A stretch of DNA of 7,324 nt from Syntrophaceae bacterium UBA4059 (GTDB taxonomy: Bacteria; Desulfobacterota; Syntrophia; Syntrophales; Smithellaceae), in the NCBI GenBank assembly GCA_002382045.1, contig DFZJ01000096.1, positions 2,455 to 9,778 on the forward strand, written 5' to 3'. The notes below the pieces were generated by a model. It did no database searches and was not told the DNA's origin. It was given only the letters and a program-made list of their open reading frames with translations. This document shows positions 1 to 5,518 of the stretch, piece after piece. The translations under genes and the position numbers were made by a program. How positions within the stretch are numbered: the first letter of the stretch is position 1; every line of letters starts with the position of its first letter.

Positions 1-610
1 CAATCACCAGGTCGGTTTCCATGAACCAGTTGCCGGTGCGCGCAGCCTCCAGTTTATCATTGGTGAGTATTTCAAATGGAATATGAAAGCGACTCCAGAG
101 TTCGTCCTGCCATTGTTCGGCAAGACTTCCGGGGCAGACAATCAGGCACCGCTGCAAGTCGCCACGGGCAATCAGTTCTTTGATCAGCAATCCTGCCATA
201 ATGGTTTTTCCGGCGCCAGGATCATCGGCCAGCAGATAGCGCAGAGGCTGCCGAGGCAGCATGGATTCGTAAACGGCCGTTATCTGATGCGGCAGCGGTT
301 CAACAATTGATGTATGAATGGCAAGCAATGGATCAAATAAATAGGCCAGGCGGATACGTCGCGCCTCGGACGCCAGACGGAACATTGCACCGTCACCATC
401 GAAACTCCATGGCCGTCCCTTCTGCACAAGTTCCAGGCGCGGCTCGTCATGCCGATAGAGCAGTTCATTGGCCAGTTTCCCGTCGGGCGTCTTGTAAGTG
501 ATTTCCATGGCCTCTGAGCCATACCACTGGACACTGACAATTGTTATGTGGCCGTTTGGAATAATGCCGGATATTGCTGCTTTAGGTTGAATTTCTTCGA
601 GTCGCATCAT
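1..610 (-). CDS. SNF2/DEAD-like ATP-dependent helicase, N-terminal part (cut by left edge)
   Basis: The frame reads from two adjacent ATG codons (610-608 and 607-605) without a stop to the left edge, giving 203 residues of what is normally a protein of about 1,000 residues. It opens MMRLEEIQPKAAISG. A small N-terminal domain ends in a Q-motif-like PLPHQI (about residues 105-110). Walker A follows as DPGAGKT (130-136), then a motif Ia region, LIVCPGSLAEQW (156-167). The DEAH box and second RecA domain lie outside the window. SNF2-type proteins are double-stranded DNA translocases. From memory, helicases with this opening and DDPGAGKT are common in phage-defence clusters (DISARM DrmD-like genes, or next to DUF1156 methylases), but no partner is visible here to confirm that role. 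The Shine-Dalgarno sequence is weak (GGA about 8 bases before ATG). The first ATG is taken as the start; the second is equally possible. Confidence 0.88.
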   Translation of the reverse strand, partial: MMRLEEIQPKAAISGIIPNGHITIVSVQWYGSEAMEITYKTPDGKLANELLYRHDEPRLELVQKGRPWSFDGDGAMFRLASEARRIRLAYLFDPLLAIHTSIVEPLPHQITAVYESMLPRQPLRYLLADDPGAGKTIMAGLLIKELIARGDLQRCLIVCPGSLAEQWQDELWSRFHIPFEILTNDKLEAARTGNWFMETDLVI

Positions 611-633
611 TACAGATCCGTCAAAAATAGTTA

Positions 634-714
634 TCACTTTCCTTCGGCACAGAAGTCTTGAACATCATCAGGGATCATTACAGCATTAAGTATTCTCCTG
701 AAAATAAACTTCAC
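634..714 (-). CDS. possible 26-residue micro-ORF between zinc-ribbon gene and helicase
   Basis: A GTG codon overlaps the TGA stop of the zinc-ribbon gene (GTGA arrangement) and opens a 26-codon frame that ends 24 bases before the helicase start. The residues end MIPDDVQDFCAEGK. A good Shine-Dalgarno sequence (AGGAG) lies inside this frame, but it precedes an ATG in another frame that stops after two codons. The rest of 611-710 shows no convincing promoter. This could be a leader peptide, the tail of a decayed gene, or chance; there is no family assignment. Confidence 0.13.
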   Translation of the reverse strand: MKFIFRRILNAVMIPDDVQDFCAEGK

Positions 715-884
715 GCACCAAAACCCATCAGGCTGAACATACCCAACTTTTCCTTGCAGGCTTGACACAGACAATGATCGTCAACCGCGCTGGTTGATTT
801 TTCAAAGAGGTCACCCAAAATCTCAGTCTGGTTCTTGTTGCTGTCTTCCTGAATGGATTGTCCACAATTGCTGCATGTTTTCAT
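711..884 (-). CDS. small zinc-ribbon protein, 57 residues
   Basis: The protein has a CxxC knuckle at residues 4-7 (CSNCG) and a second cysteine cluster at 38-43 (CLCQAC). A polar linker of about 30 residues separates them and a short hydrophobic tail follows. This is the layout of a small zinc ribbon, probably structural zinc binding. The ATG at 884 is chosen over a TTG at 908 because AAGGA sits seven bases upstream of it. The gene is on the same strand as the helicase, with about 100 bp between them, so the two may be co-transcribed. No specific family is recognised; a regulatory or nucleic-acid-binding accessory role is only a guess from the fold. Confidence 0.6.
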   Translation of the reverse strand: MKTCSNCGQSIQEDSNKNQTEILGDLFEKSTSAVDDHCLCQACKEKLGMFSLMGFGA

Positions 885-968
885 ACACCTATCCTTTTGA
901 TTATTCAAGGTTTCATCTTAATATCTTTCTGCTGGAAGCAGATTTTGATTTTCATAATCTACATTTTT

Positions 969-1000
969 CTTTGGTGCGCCAAAGCCTATACGCACCAAAG
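969..1000. repeat. perfect 10-bp inverted repeat (hairpin)
   Basis: CTTTGGTGCG (969-978) is exactly complementary to CGCACCAAAG (991-1000) across a 12-base loop. It directly abuts the terminator hairpin at 1001-1032. On neither strand is it followed by a T tract, so alone it is not a standard terminator. It could stabilise the 3' end of the acyl-CoA dehydrogenase mRNA, or lie upstream of the zinc-ribbon gene as an operator or leader structure. Confidence 0.6.
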
Positions 1001-1032
1001 AAAAGGGAGAGAAACACCGTTCTCTCCCTTTT
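1001..1032 (-). terminator. Rho-independent terminator of the acyl-CoA dehydrogenase gene
   Basis: The arms AAAAGGGAGAGAA (1001-1013) and TTCTCTCCCTTTT (1020-1032) pair perfectly over 13 bp around a six-base loop. Read on the minus strand, the GC-rich stem is followed by TTTTCTTT, 30 bases past the stop codon of the dehydrogenase. The A and T tracts flank both sides, so it could also act on the plus strand. Confidence 0.85.
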
Positions 1033-1061
1033 TCAGCACCAATCAATGGCTGCGGCGCAGT

Positions 1062-2777
1062 CTATTCGTTCATCGCGTATTCGCCGTTGAGCACAAATAC
1101 ATATTGATCCCAGACCCTGTTATACTGGGCATCATCCGCCTGCGCCTTGATGAGCATGATTTCCTTGCAATAGGCGCGCTGTTCTTCCTTGGTGCTGTGC
1201 GTGCCGTAGATTTGCAGGCCGAAGCGGGCAAAATCGCGCACCATGAAATCAAAGATCTGATTGACGATATCCGGATCAACATGATCAAATTTAGCCTGTT
1301 CCAGAATCAACTGGCCATAGACCACGATGGAAAACATTTCGCCCAGCGGCAGAGAGAAGATGGGATCCATATCCTGGGCTTTGTCCGGACCTGCTTTCTC
1401 CAGCAATTCCTTGAAGAGCTCAATCTGCTTGATGAAGATGGCTACGTTCGGCAGCTGCTTATTGGCTTCAAAAACCGGCTTATAGTCGTGAAACACCACT
1501 TTGCCCAGGCCTTTGGTCGGCCCCTGGTTGAAGAGAAACATATCGTCTTTTACAGAGAAATCCGGCGCGACAGATTTATACTCTGCGGGGCTGAAGAAGT
1601 AGTTCTTCATGAACTTGCGAATGAGCTGCACATTCACGTGAACGGTGCCCTCAAGCTTGGAAGGTCCCCGGATGTCGGCAGTCGCTGTCCAGAAATAGGT
1701 GTCCTTTTCAAATCCCTTGGCGGCAATCACTTCCCAGAGCAGATTAATCACTTCTTCGGCCTGGGTGGTCACTTTCATCTTGCTGGTCGGATTGTAGAGA
1801 AGATAGCGGCGGTCATTGGCGTTGGCGTTGCGGAAATAATCCGTGGACCGGCGCTGATAGAGCTTCATACCCACGATCCTGAGCCAGGCATCCATAAAAT
1901 TTTTCTTCACATGCGGCATATCCGTCACGTGAATGCCGTAGAGGATACGATTGGCCGCATGGGTAATGGCCTCATAAAAACTATGCTGGGCCACGCCGAT
2001 CGACGCCGGACCAATATTGAATTTGCCGACATTCACGGTATTGAGCGATGAATCCCAGGCATGCGATCCCCGCGAAAGAATATCATCTTCGGTAATGGGA
2101 TAATCATGAAGCGCGAAGTTGGAAACGTATTCCTGATGGGAAATAACGTTCTTCTTCAACTCGTAGGCCTTGTTCCGGTAGTTGGTGACAAAAAAGGTGT
2201 AGTCGTCGGTGCCGTCCTTAATCTTGCCCAGCGTCGAGACCATTTCCGCCTCGTTGCCGTTGCCGATATAATATTTTTCTCCGTTGGCCACCCAGGTTCC
2301 GTCTCCTTTGGGTGTCAGCGTGGTCTCGGTGGAGTAAATATCCGCGCCATGCGCTTTTTCAGAAAGACCAAAGGCAAAGATCGCTCCTTTTTTAAGCAGA
2401 TCAGCGGCCTTGAGCTTGGCCTTTTCATTGGGGCTCATCCAGATGGGGCCGAGGCCCAGGATGCTGACTTGAAAGCAATACCAGTAACCCAATCCGTAAA
2501 AGGCCAGCAGTTCGCTGTATTCACTGTTGCGGGCCGTGTCCCAGCGGCAGTCCGGATCACCGCCCCCATACTGGCTGGGCGTAAGCAGCTTGGCAAAGAT
2601 CTGCTCTTTGGCGATAAAATCGACAAATTCGCGATACCACACCTTCTTGTTGAAATCTTCCGTAAGCCTGGTCTTGCCCATCTTCTCGAAGAAGGCGATC
2701 GTTTTGTCCATGATCGCTTTTGATCCTTCATCAACCATCAAGCTCTGATACTTTTTCGGTTGCAACAGGTAATTCAT
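1062..2777 (-). CDS. acyl-CoA dehydrogenase, 571 residues, long C-terminal extension
   Basis: This is a FAD enzyme of the acyl-CoA dehydrogenase family, which makes the 2,3-enoyl-CoA in beta-oxidation or related acid degradation and passes electrons to electron-transfer flavoprotein. Order: helical N-terminal domain to about residue 130; beta domain 135-235 starting at the signature-like GLSEKAHGADIYS (137-149); C-terminal helical domain about 247-390. LEGT at 375-378 aligns with the YEGT motif, so E376 is the probable catalytic base. An extra helical tail (about 395-571) makes it longer than the usual 380-residue enzymes and nearer the large VLCAD/FadE-like group. The signature departs from consensus (H143, A145). 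The start is fixed by AAGGAG six bases before ATG. The terminator at 1001-1032 and its own upstream region suggest a single-gene transcript. The chain length of the substrate cannot be read from the sequence. Confidence 0.95.
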   Translation of the reverse strand: MNYLLQPKKYQSLMVDEGSKAIMDKTIAFFEKMGKTRLTEDFNKKVWYREFVDFIAKEQIFAKLLTPSQYGGGDPDCRWDTARNSEYSELLAFYGLGYWYCFQVSILGLGPIWMSPNEKAKLKAADLLKKGAIFAFGLSEKAHGADIYSTETTLTPKGDGTWVANGEKYYIGNGNEAEMVSTLGKIKDGTDDYTFFVTNYRNKAYELKKNVISHQEYVSNFALHDYPITEDDILSRGSHAWDSSLNTVNVGKFNIGPASIGVAQHSFYEAITHAANRILYGIHVTDMPHVKKNFMDAWLRIVGMKLYQRRSTDYFRNANANDRRYLLYNPTSKMKVTTQAEEVINLLWEVIAAKGFEKDTYFWTATADIRGPSKLEGTVHVNVQLIRKFMKNYFFSPAEYKSVAPDFSVKDDMFLFNQGPTKGLGKVVFHDYKPVFEANKQLPNVAIFIKQIELFKELLEKAGPDKAQDMDPIFSLPLGEMFSIVVYGQLILEQAKFDHVDPDIVNQIFDFMVRDFARFGLQIYGTHSTKEEQRAYCKEIMLIKAQADDAQYNRVWDQYVFVLNGEYAMNE

Positions 2778-2810
2778 TTGACTCTCCTTTCAGGTAAATA
2801 CAATCATTTT

Positions 2811-2832
2811 GATATTGCCACGGGACAATATC
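2811..2832 (-). promoter_or_regulatory. inverted repeat upstream of acyl-CoA dehydrogenase, candidate operator
   Basis: GATATTG (2811-2817) and CAATATC (2826-2832) form a perfect 7-bp inverted repeat around CCACGGGA. It begins 34 bp before the start codon of the dehydrogenase, in the zone where a promoter should be. The 22-bp span with short arms resembles a dimeric-repressor site such as those bound by TetR-family regulators, but no regulator gene is present and no convincing -35/-10 pair was found. Confidence 0.35.
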
Positions 2833-2837
2833 CTATT

Positions 2838-2873
2838 TTTTCTGAAAAGCTATTTACACTTTTTTTCAGAAAA
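2838..2873. repeat. perfect 11-bp AT-rich inverted repeat
   Basis: TTTTCTGAAAA (2838-2848) and TTTTCAGAAAA (2863-2873) are exact inverse copies separated by 14 bases. Each arm is itself nearly palindromic, so pairing alternatives exist. It lies upstream of the acyl-CoA dehydrogenase and downstream of the DUF169 gene. It could be a second regulator site or the weak terminator of the DUF169 transcript (T-rich flank, but an AT stem). Confidence 0.5.
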
Positions 2874-2909
2874 GAACCAGCATGAAAACCAAAGGCAACA
2901 TAAAAAATT

Positions 2910-3194
2910 TTACCCCAGCAGAAAAGAAGACGAGGTTCCGCTTTTCAGATTGCAAAATTTCCCGGACGCAGTGTCCCGAAAACAAAACTTTCCAGCGTCA
3001 GGGAATCCGTGAGCCCCAGCAACCGGGTTTTCTTCACGGGATTCCGGGGTGGGTGTTTCCGATGTTTTGACGCCCTCTTTGTCGGGATCAAGGATATCAT
3101 CGGGGTTGATACGATGGTGATTCATGGCAGATGAGCCGTCCCTGATAAGGATGTCCTTTCCTTTCACACTGAAAAACAAATAACAACCAGACAT
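2910..3194 (-). CDS. doubtful 94-residue ORF translationally coupled to DUF169 gene
   Basis: Its ATG shares one base with the TAA stop of the DUF169 gene (TAATG), the classic arrangement for translational coupling. The frame then stays open for 94 codons. The middle (GKDILIRDGSSA, then an acidic, proline-rich stretch) is protein-like; the end is rich in Ser, Phe and Gly and less convincing. There is no good Shine-Dalgarno sequence, no recognised domain, and a hairpin (3002-3045) lies inside it. It may instead be an intergenic repeat. The remainder of 2778-2909 holds only the repeats upstream of the dehydrogenase. Confidence 0.22.
   Translation of the reverse strand: MSGCYLFFSVKGKDILIRDGSSAMNHHRINPDDILDPDKEGVKTSETPTPESREENPVAGAHGFPDAGKFCFRDTASGKFCNLKSGTSSSFLLG
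3002..3045. repeat. imperfect 11-bp hairpin, REP-like
   Basis: GGAATCCGTGA (3002-3012) pairs with TCACGGGATTCC (3034-3045) with one bulged G, around a 21-base loop. It lies in a stretch without a confident gene downstream of the DUF169 gene. There is no T tract beside it, so it is a candidate repetitive extragenic palindrome or mRNA-stabilising structure. Confidence 0.4.
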
Positions 3195-4018
3195 TAATCC
3201 GGTTCGGCCAACAGGCTCTGCCAGGTATGCCGCGTAAGAAAAGAGCCGTGAACATTTTGCTCCATTTCCGTAAACAGGGCAAACGGCGCGGCAAACGTCA
3301 TGAAGTTTTCGCTGCCCAATTGTTTGCGGACATACACTCGGGCGGAAAGATCCGTCAGTCCCACAACAGCGCGCGGTCTGGCCGATCCGGCCTCGCGATA
3401 CGGATAGATGCCGATGGTCTGGCACCCGGCGGCATGAGGAATCATTACATTTTCATTGTCGCCGCGGCCATAATTGGCCAGCACAACCAGCGCGGAAAGT
3501 TGGTCGGGCTTGGCAAAGAAAATAATCGTCTGCGGTTTTTCTTTGGCCGGATCGACGTCGGAAAGCGGTTTAAAGACAACATAGGCCGCCGGAATATCCA
3601 TGATCGGCAAGGTCTGAACAAACCTGGAAACCAGTTCCGGGCTTTTGATGTAACGCTCGCCATGCAGAAAATTATCGTGGCTCTCTTTGGTCATGAAAGG
3701 TTTGATTTGTTCAGCAAGCACGGCGCCGCCCGGACGATCTGCATTTCCTGATGACAAAAAGTAACAGAATCCTTCTTCGCCGCCGGGAAAATTCTTATAC
3801 TGATTGCCGAAACCCAAACCCACCCCGCCACCGACACAGCCGAACGTTTGTTTATCGGCCACGGCAGGCTTGCCCTTGGCGGCATGCACGGCCAGCCACA
3901 TTACACAGCCCCACTTGCCGGGGGAAAACTGCATGGCGCCTTCTGGTTTTTCATCAGACCAGAGCAAGGCTACGGGCTGAAATTGAAGATGAATCGCTTT
4001 GGCTATCTGGCTTTCCAT
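3194..4018 (-). CDS. DUF169 family protein, 274 residues
   Basis: The pattern fits the uncharacterised DUF169 family: the CVMWLAVHAAKGK segment (about 38-50), then GCVGGGVGLGFG (60-71), then FCYFLSSGN (84-92). Near the C-terminus come HAAGCQTIGIYP and a VGLTDLSARVYV stretch. Conserved cysteines at about 38, 61 and 85 could bind metal or a cofactor, but the family's reaction is unknown. The ATG at 4018 is preferred over one at 4060 because AAGGAG lies four bases before it, whereas the upstream ATG has no Shine-Dalgarno sequence. DUF169 proteins are frequent in strict anaerobes. The gene runs in the same direction as the downstream acyl-CoA dehydrogenase but is 416 bp away, so co-transcription is uncertain. 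The promoter region at about 4060-4110 shares a 19-bp element with the FmdE promoter. Confidence 0.85.
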   Translation of the reverse strand: MESQIAKAIHLQFQPVALLWSDEKPEGAMQFSPGKWGCVMWLAVHAAKGKPAVADKQTFGCVGGGVGLGFGNQYKNFPGGEEGFCYFLSSGNADRPGGAVLAEQIKPFMTKESHDNFLHGERYIKSPELVSRFVQTLPIMDIPAAYVVFKPLSDVDPAKEKPQTIIFFAKPDQLSALVVLANYGRGDNENVMIPHAAGCQTIGIYPYREAGSARPRAVVGLTDLSARVYVRKQLGSENFMTFAAPFALFTEMEQNVHGSFLTRHTWQSLLAEPD

Positions 4019-4089
4019 ATCGCTCCTTCCGGAATGAACCCCTGCGGAAAACTTGCTCATGGTTCAATCATTCATTGTCGGATTTTTCC

Positions 4090-4108
4090 GTAAATTCCTA
4101 CAATATCT
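4090..4108 (-). promoter_or_regulatory. element shared with FmdE promoter, upstream of DUF169
   Basis: On the minus strand this reads AGATATTGTAGGAATTTAC and matches 17 of 19 bases at 6207-6225. It starts 90 bp upstream of the DUF169 start codon. TTTACG at its downstream end, with AATGAT 16 bp further on, is a plausible weak promoter, which would place the element over the -35 region. Confidence 0.4.
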
Positions 4109-4153
4109 CTGCTCAATTCGCAAGGTTGAAACTAAACGCTTTCATCGTTCGGC

Positions 4154-4185
4154 TTGACAAAAAAAATATTGGCGTACAATTGTAC
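4154..4185 (+). promoter_or_regulatory. toxin-antitoxin promoter with 12-bp palindromic operator
   Basis: A consensus -35 TTGACA (4154-4159) and a near-consensus -10 TACAAT (4175-4180) are separated by 15 bp, shorter than ideal. The -10 is embedded in the perfect palindrome GTACAATTGTAC (4174-4185), which ends two bases before the toxin ATG. Phd-type antitoxins commonly repress their own operon by binding such palindromes, so autoregulation is likely. The predicted transcription start falls at or next to the ATG. Confidence 0.7.
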
Positions 4186-4187
4186 TC

Positions 4188-4439
4188 ATGAAAATCATTG
4201 CTGATACAAATACTTTTATTGCGGTCGCTCTCAATGAGCCTGAAAAAAAATTAGTCATCAGTCTGACGGAGGGACATGATCTGGTTGCGCCGGCATTGAA
4301 GATCGCCATAGAGCACAATACTTATGCATACGATGCCTATTTTTTAGAATGCGCTCTTAGCCATCGCAGCCCCTTATTAACTCTCGATAGGCAGATGAGA
4401 GAGATTGCCGGAAAAATCGGCATTAAAATTATGGAGTGA
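4188..4439 (+). CDS. PIN-domain (VapC-like) toxin with internal in-frame deletion, 83 residues
   Basis: The N-terminus MKIIADTNTFIAVALNEPEK carries the first PIN acidic residue (D6), and the C-terminal half YAYDAYFLECAL...LLTLDRQM carries two more (D49, D67). PIN ribonuclease toxins are about 130 residues. Here LVAPA (32-36) runs straight into LKIAIEHN, so about 45 residues are missing, including the helix that normally supplies the conserved glutamate (EIGNAL-like). The reading frame is intact. Full PIN toxins cut RNA, often tRNA, in a metal-dependent way; this copy is probably inactive or altered. There is no Shine-Dalgarno sequence, and the promoter predicts a leaderless mRNA. It is followed after four bases by the antitoxin, the reverse of the usual order. 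Confidence 0.8.
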   Translation: MKIIADTNTFIAVALNEPEKKLVISLTEGHDLVAPALKIAIEHNTYAYDAYFLECALSHRSPLLTLDRQMREIAGKIGIKIME

Positions 4440-4443
4440 GTTT

Positions 4444-4704
4444 ATGAAAGTATATACCTATTCGGAAGCAAGACAGCGTTTTGCCGAGATTCTTAATATC
4501 GCCCGCGAGGAAGATGTGATTATCCAGAGGCGTGGCGGTGAAGTATTTACAATTGCCTTCAAAAAAACATCCCGTTCTCCCTTTGCAATACCTGGTATAA
4601 AAACCAAAGCCACCACTAAAGATATTCTTCAGGCCATAAAGGATTCAAGAGAACGAATTGCTGAACCAATCAATCCACCGGACGGTCGCTCCTCGCGCCG
4701 GTGA
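4444..4704 (+). CDS. Phd/YefM-family antitoxin, 86 residues
   Basis: The start MKVYTYSEARQRFAEILN, followed by DVIIQRRGGEVFTIAF, is the Phd/YefM fold: a DNA-binding N-terminal half that dimerises and represses the operon, and a flexible C-terminal half (about 45-86) that covers the toxin. The ATG at 4444 is chosen because GGAG lies seven bases upstream, inside the last codons of the toxin gene. This means translation is coupled to the toxin, and an in-frame extension to 4405 has no such support. The N-terminal half looks intact, so it can plausibly still bind the palindrome at 4174-4185 even though its partner toxin is shortened. A T run at about 4730 follows only a weak stem, so the terminator is uncertain. 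Confidence 0.85.
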   Translation: MKVYTYSEARQRFAEILNIAREEDVIIQRRGGEVFTIAFKKTSRSPFAIPGIKTKATTKDILQAIKDSRERIAEPINPPDGRSSRR

Positions 4705-4989
4705 TTCGCGGTGCATCTTGTGGAAGCCGGTTTTTTATATCCATACCGCTATCGCGCGGGCGCTAATGGATCGAAGCAACCTTAGCCGTGATTGAGAATA
4801 CGACGCTTTCCCCGACACTTTGCAACGTCGCCACAAACAGCTCTTCACCGCCAAAAAATATGGATTTCAAACGGTCCGCCCCGCTCAATATTGTAGCTGA
4901 TTCCCTCTCGTTCCGGCGCGTCGCACCGAAGGTTTTTCCGGTTACGCTCGTTTACCTGCCAGGCGGGTTTGAAAACCCGCACTACATTG
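4705..4989. other. intergenic region with start-less protein-like frame on minus strand
   Basis: Between the antitoxin and the convergent flavin reductase there is no gene that can be called. On the minus strand, 4951-4763 stays open for 62 codons and ends in a fairly protein-like stretch (LKSIFFGGEELFVATLQS and onward), but it has no ATG or GTG. Its only candidate start, TTG at 4888, has no Shine-Dalgarno sequence. A T6 run at about 4730 may end the toxin-antitoxin transcript. ATCCAT/ATGGAT (about 4740-4770) and the hairpin at 4963-4980 are the only clear symmetries. It could be a gene remnant or a dispersed intergenic repeat. Confidence 0.35.
4963..4980 (-). repeat. GC-rich hairpin downstream of flavin reductase
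   Basis: GCGGGTTT (4963-4970) and AAACCCGC (4973-4980) are perfectly complementary with two bases between, giving a realistic 7-bp stem with a four-base loop. It begins 10 bases past the flavin reductase stop codon, the usual place for a terminator. No T tract follows on either strand, so it may slow polymerase or protect the mRNA end rather than terminate by itself. Confidence 0.5.
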
Positions 4990-5487
4990 TCACAGTTCGT
5001 AGCAGGCCAGAATTTCGCCGTAGTAGAGCGTGTGATAGTCTTTTTGGGGATAAAGCGACTGGTCGTATTTTTTATCCAGAAAGGCGGGATTCATGGCGGA
5101 TTTATAAACAATTTTGCATTCAAAATGGATCCCCGCCACTTTAATGATGGGCGAGACAACAGTTTTTCCGTCCGCCGTCTCGAGGCGGCACATTTTAAAT
5201 TTGTCCGTGTCCCGGCCTGATTTTGTTCCGCAAAAGGCAATTTCTTTGCTCATATCTCCCGCGGGAATGCTCACCGTAAAATCAGCCGCCTTTTCGATAA
5301 TGCTGAAAGTATAACGGGAATCGCGCACGGCCACCATCAGCATCGGCTTCTGCCAGATGACGCCCATCAAGGCCCAGCCAATCGTCATGGTGTTCTGCGC
5401 ATCGTCTGCCCGGACACTCAGAAATACGCCTTTGCGAATCTTGTTCATCGCTGCTTCGGCAATGCTCATGTATTGCAGATCCTTCAT
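4990..5487 (-). CDS. flavin reductase family protein (FMN-binding split barrel), 165 residues
   Basis: The segment NTMTIGWALMGVIWQKP (32-48), then VRDSRYTFSIIE (54-65) and FTVSIP, is typical of the flavin reductase/flavoredoxin split-barrel family, which binds FMN and moves electrons between NAD(P)H or another donor and flavin. The length is normal for the one-domain members. A near-perfect Shine-Dalgarno AAGGAGGT lies four bases before ATG, so high translation is expected. It is the second gene of an operon: the FmdE-family stop is 31 bases upstream with no promoter between. In anaerobes such proteins often serve redox or oxygen-defence roles. Substrate and electron donor cannot be told from sequence. 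Confidence 0.88.
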   Translation of the reverse strand: MKDLQYMSIAEAAMNKIRKGVFLSVRADDAQNTMTIGWALMGVIWQKPMLMVAVRDSRYTFSIIEKAADFTVSIPAGDMSKEIAFCGTKSGRDTDKFKMCRLETADGKTVVSPIIKVAGIHFECKIVYKSAMNPAFLDKKYDQSLYPQKDYHTLYYGEILACYEL

Positions 5488-5518
5488 CGTAACCTCCTTA
5501 TTTATTCAAGTATTATAT

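Noticed and set aside
280..540. 86-residue minus-strand frame
   Set aside because: It lies in another frame of the helicase gene, whose true frame contains Walker A and motif Ia.
858..2051. 397-residue open frame on the plus strand
   Set aside because: It runs antisense through the acyl-CoA dehydrogenase, which has clear family motifs and a good ribosome site. The long frame is a side effect of codon bias.
2061..2723. 220-residue open frame on the plus strand
   Set aside because: It is also antisense to the acyl-CoA dehydrogenase and shows no recognisable domain.
2882..3070. plus-strand frame MKTKGNIKNFTPAEK...
   Set aside because: There is no Shine-Dalgarno sequence, no domain, and it overlaps hairpin-rich intergenic sequence; more likely chance.
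3227..3751. 174-residue open frame on the plus strand
   Set aside because: It is antisense to the DUF169 gene, whose conserved motifs are on the minus strand.
4888..4898. ATATTGTAGCT on the plus strand matching part of the shared promoter element
   Set aside because: Eleven-base matches are expected several times by chance in a window of this size, and it is not next to a start codon.
4788..5144. 118-residue plus-strand frame starting with GTG
   Set aside because: Its second half is antisense to the flavin reductase, it has no ribosome site, and no family is recognised.
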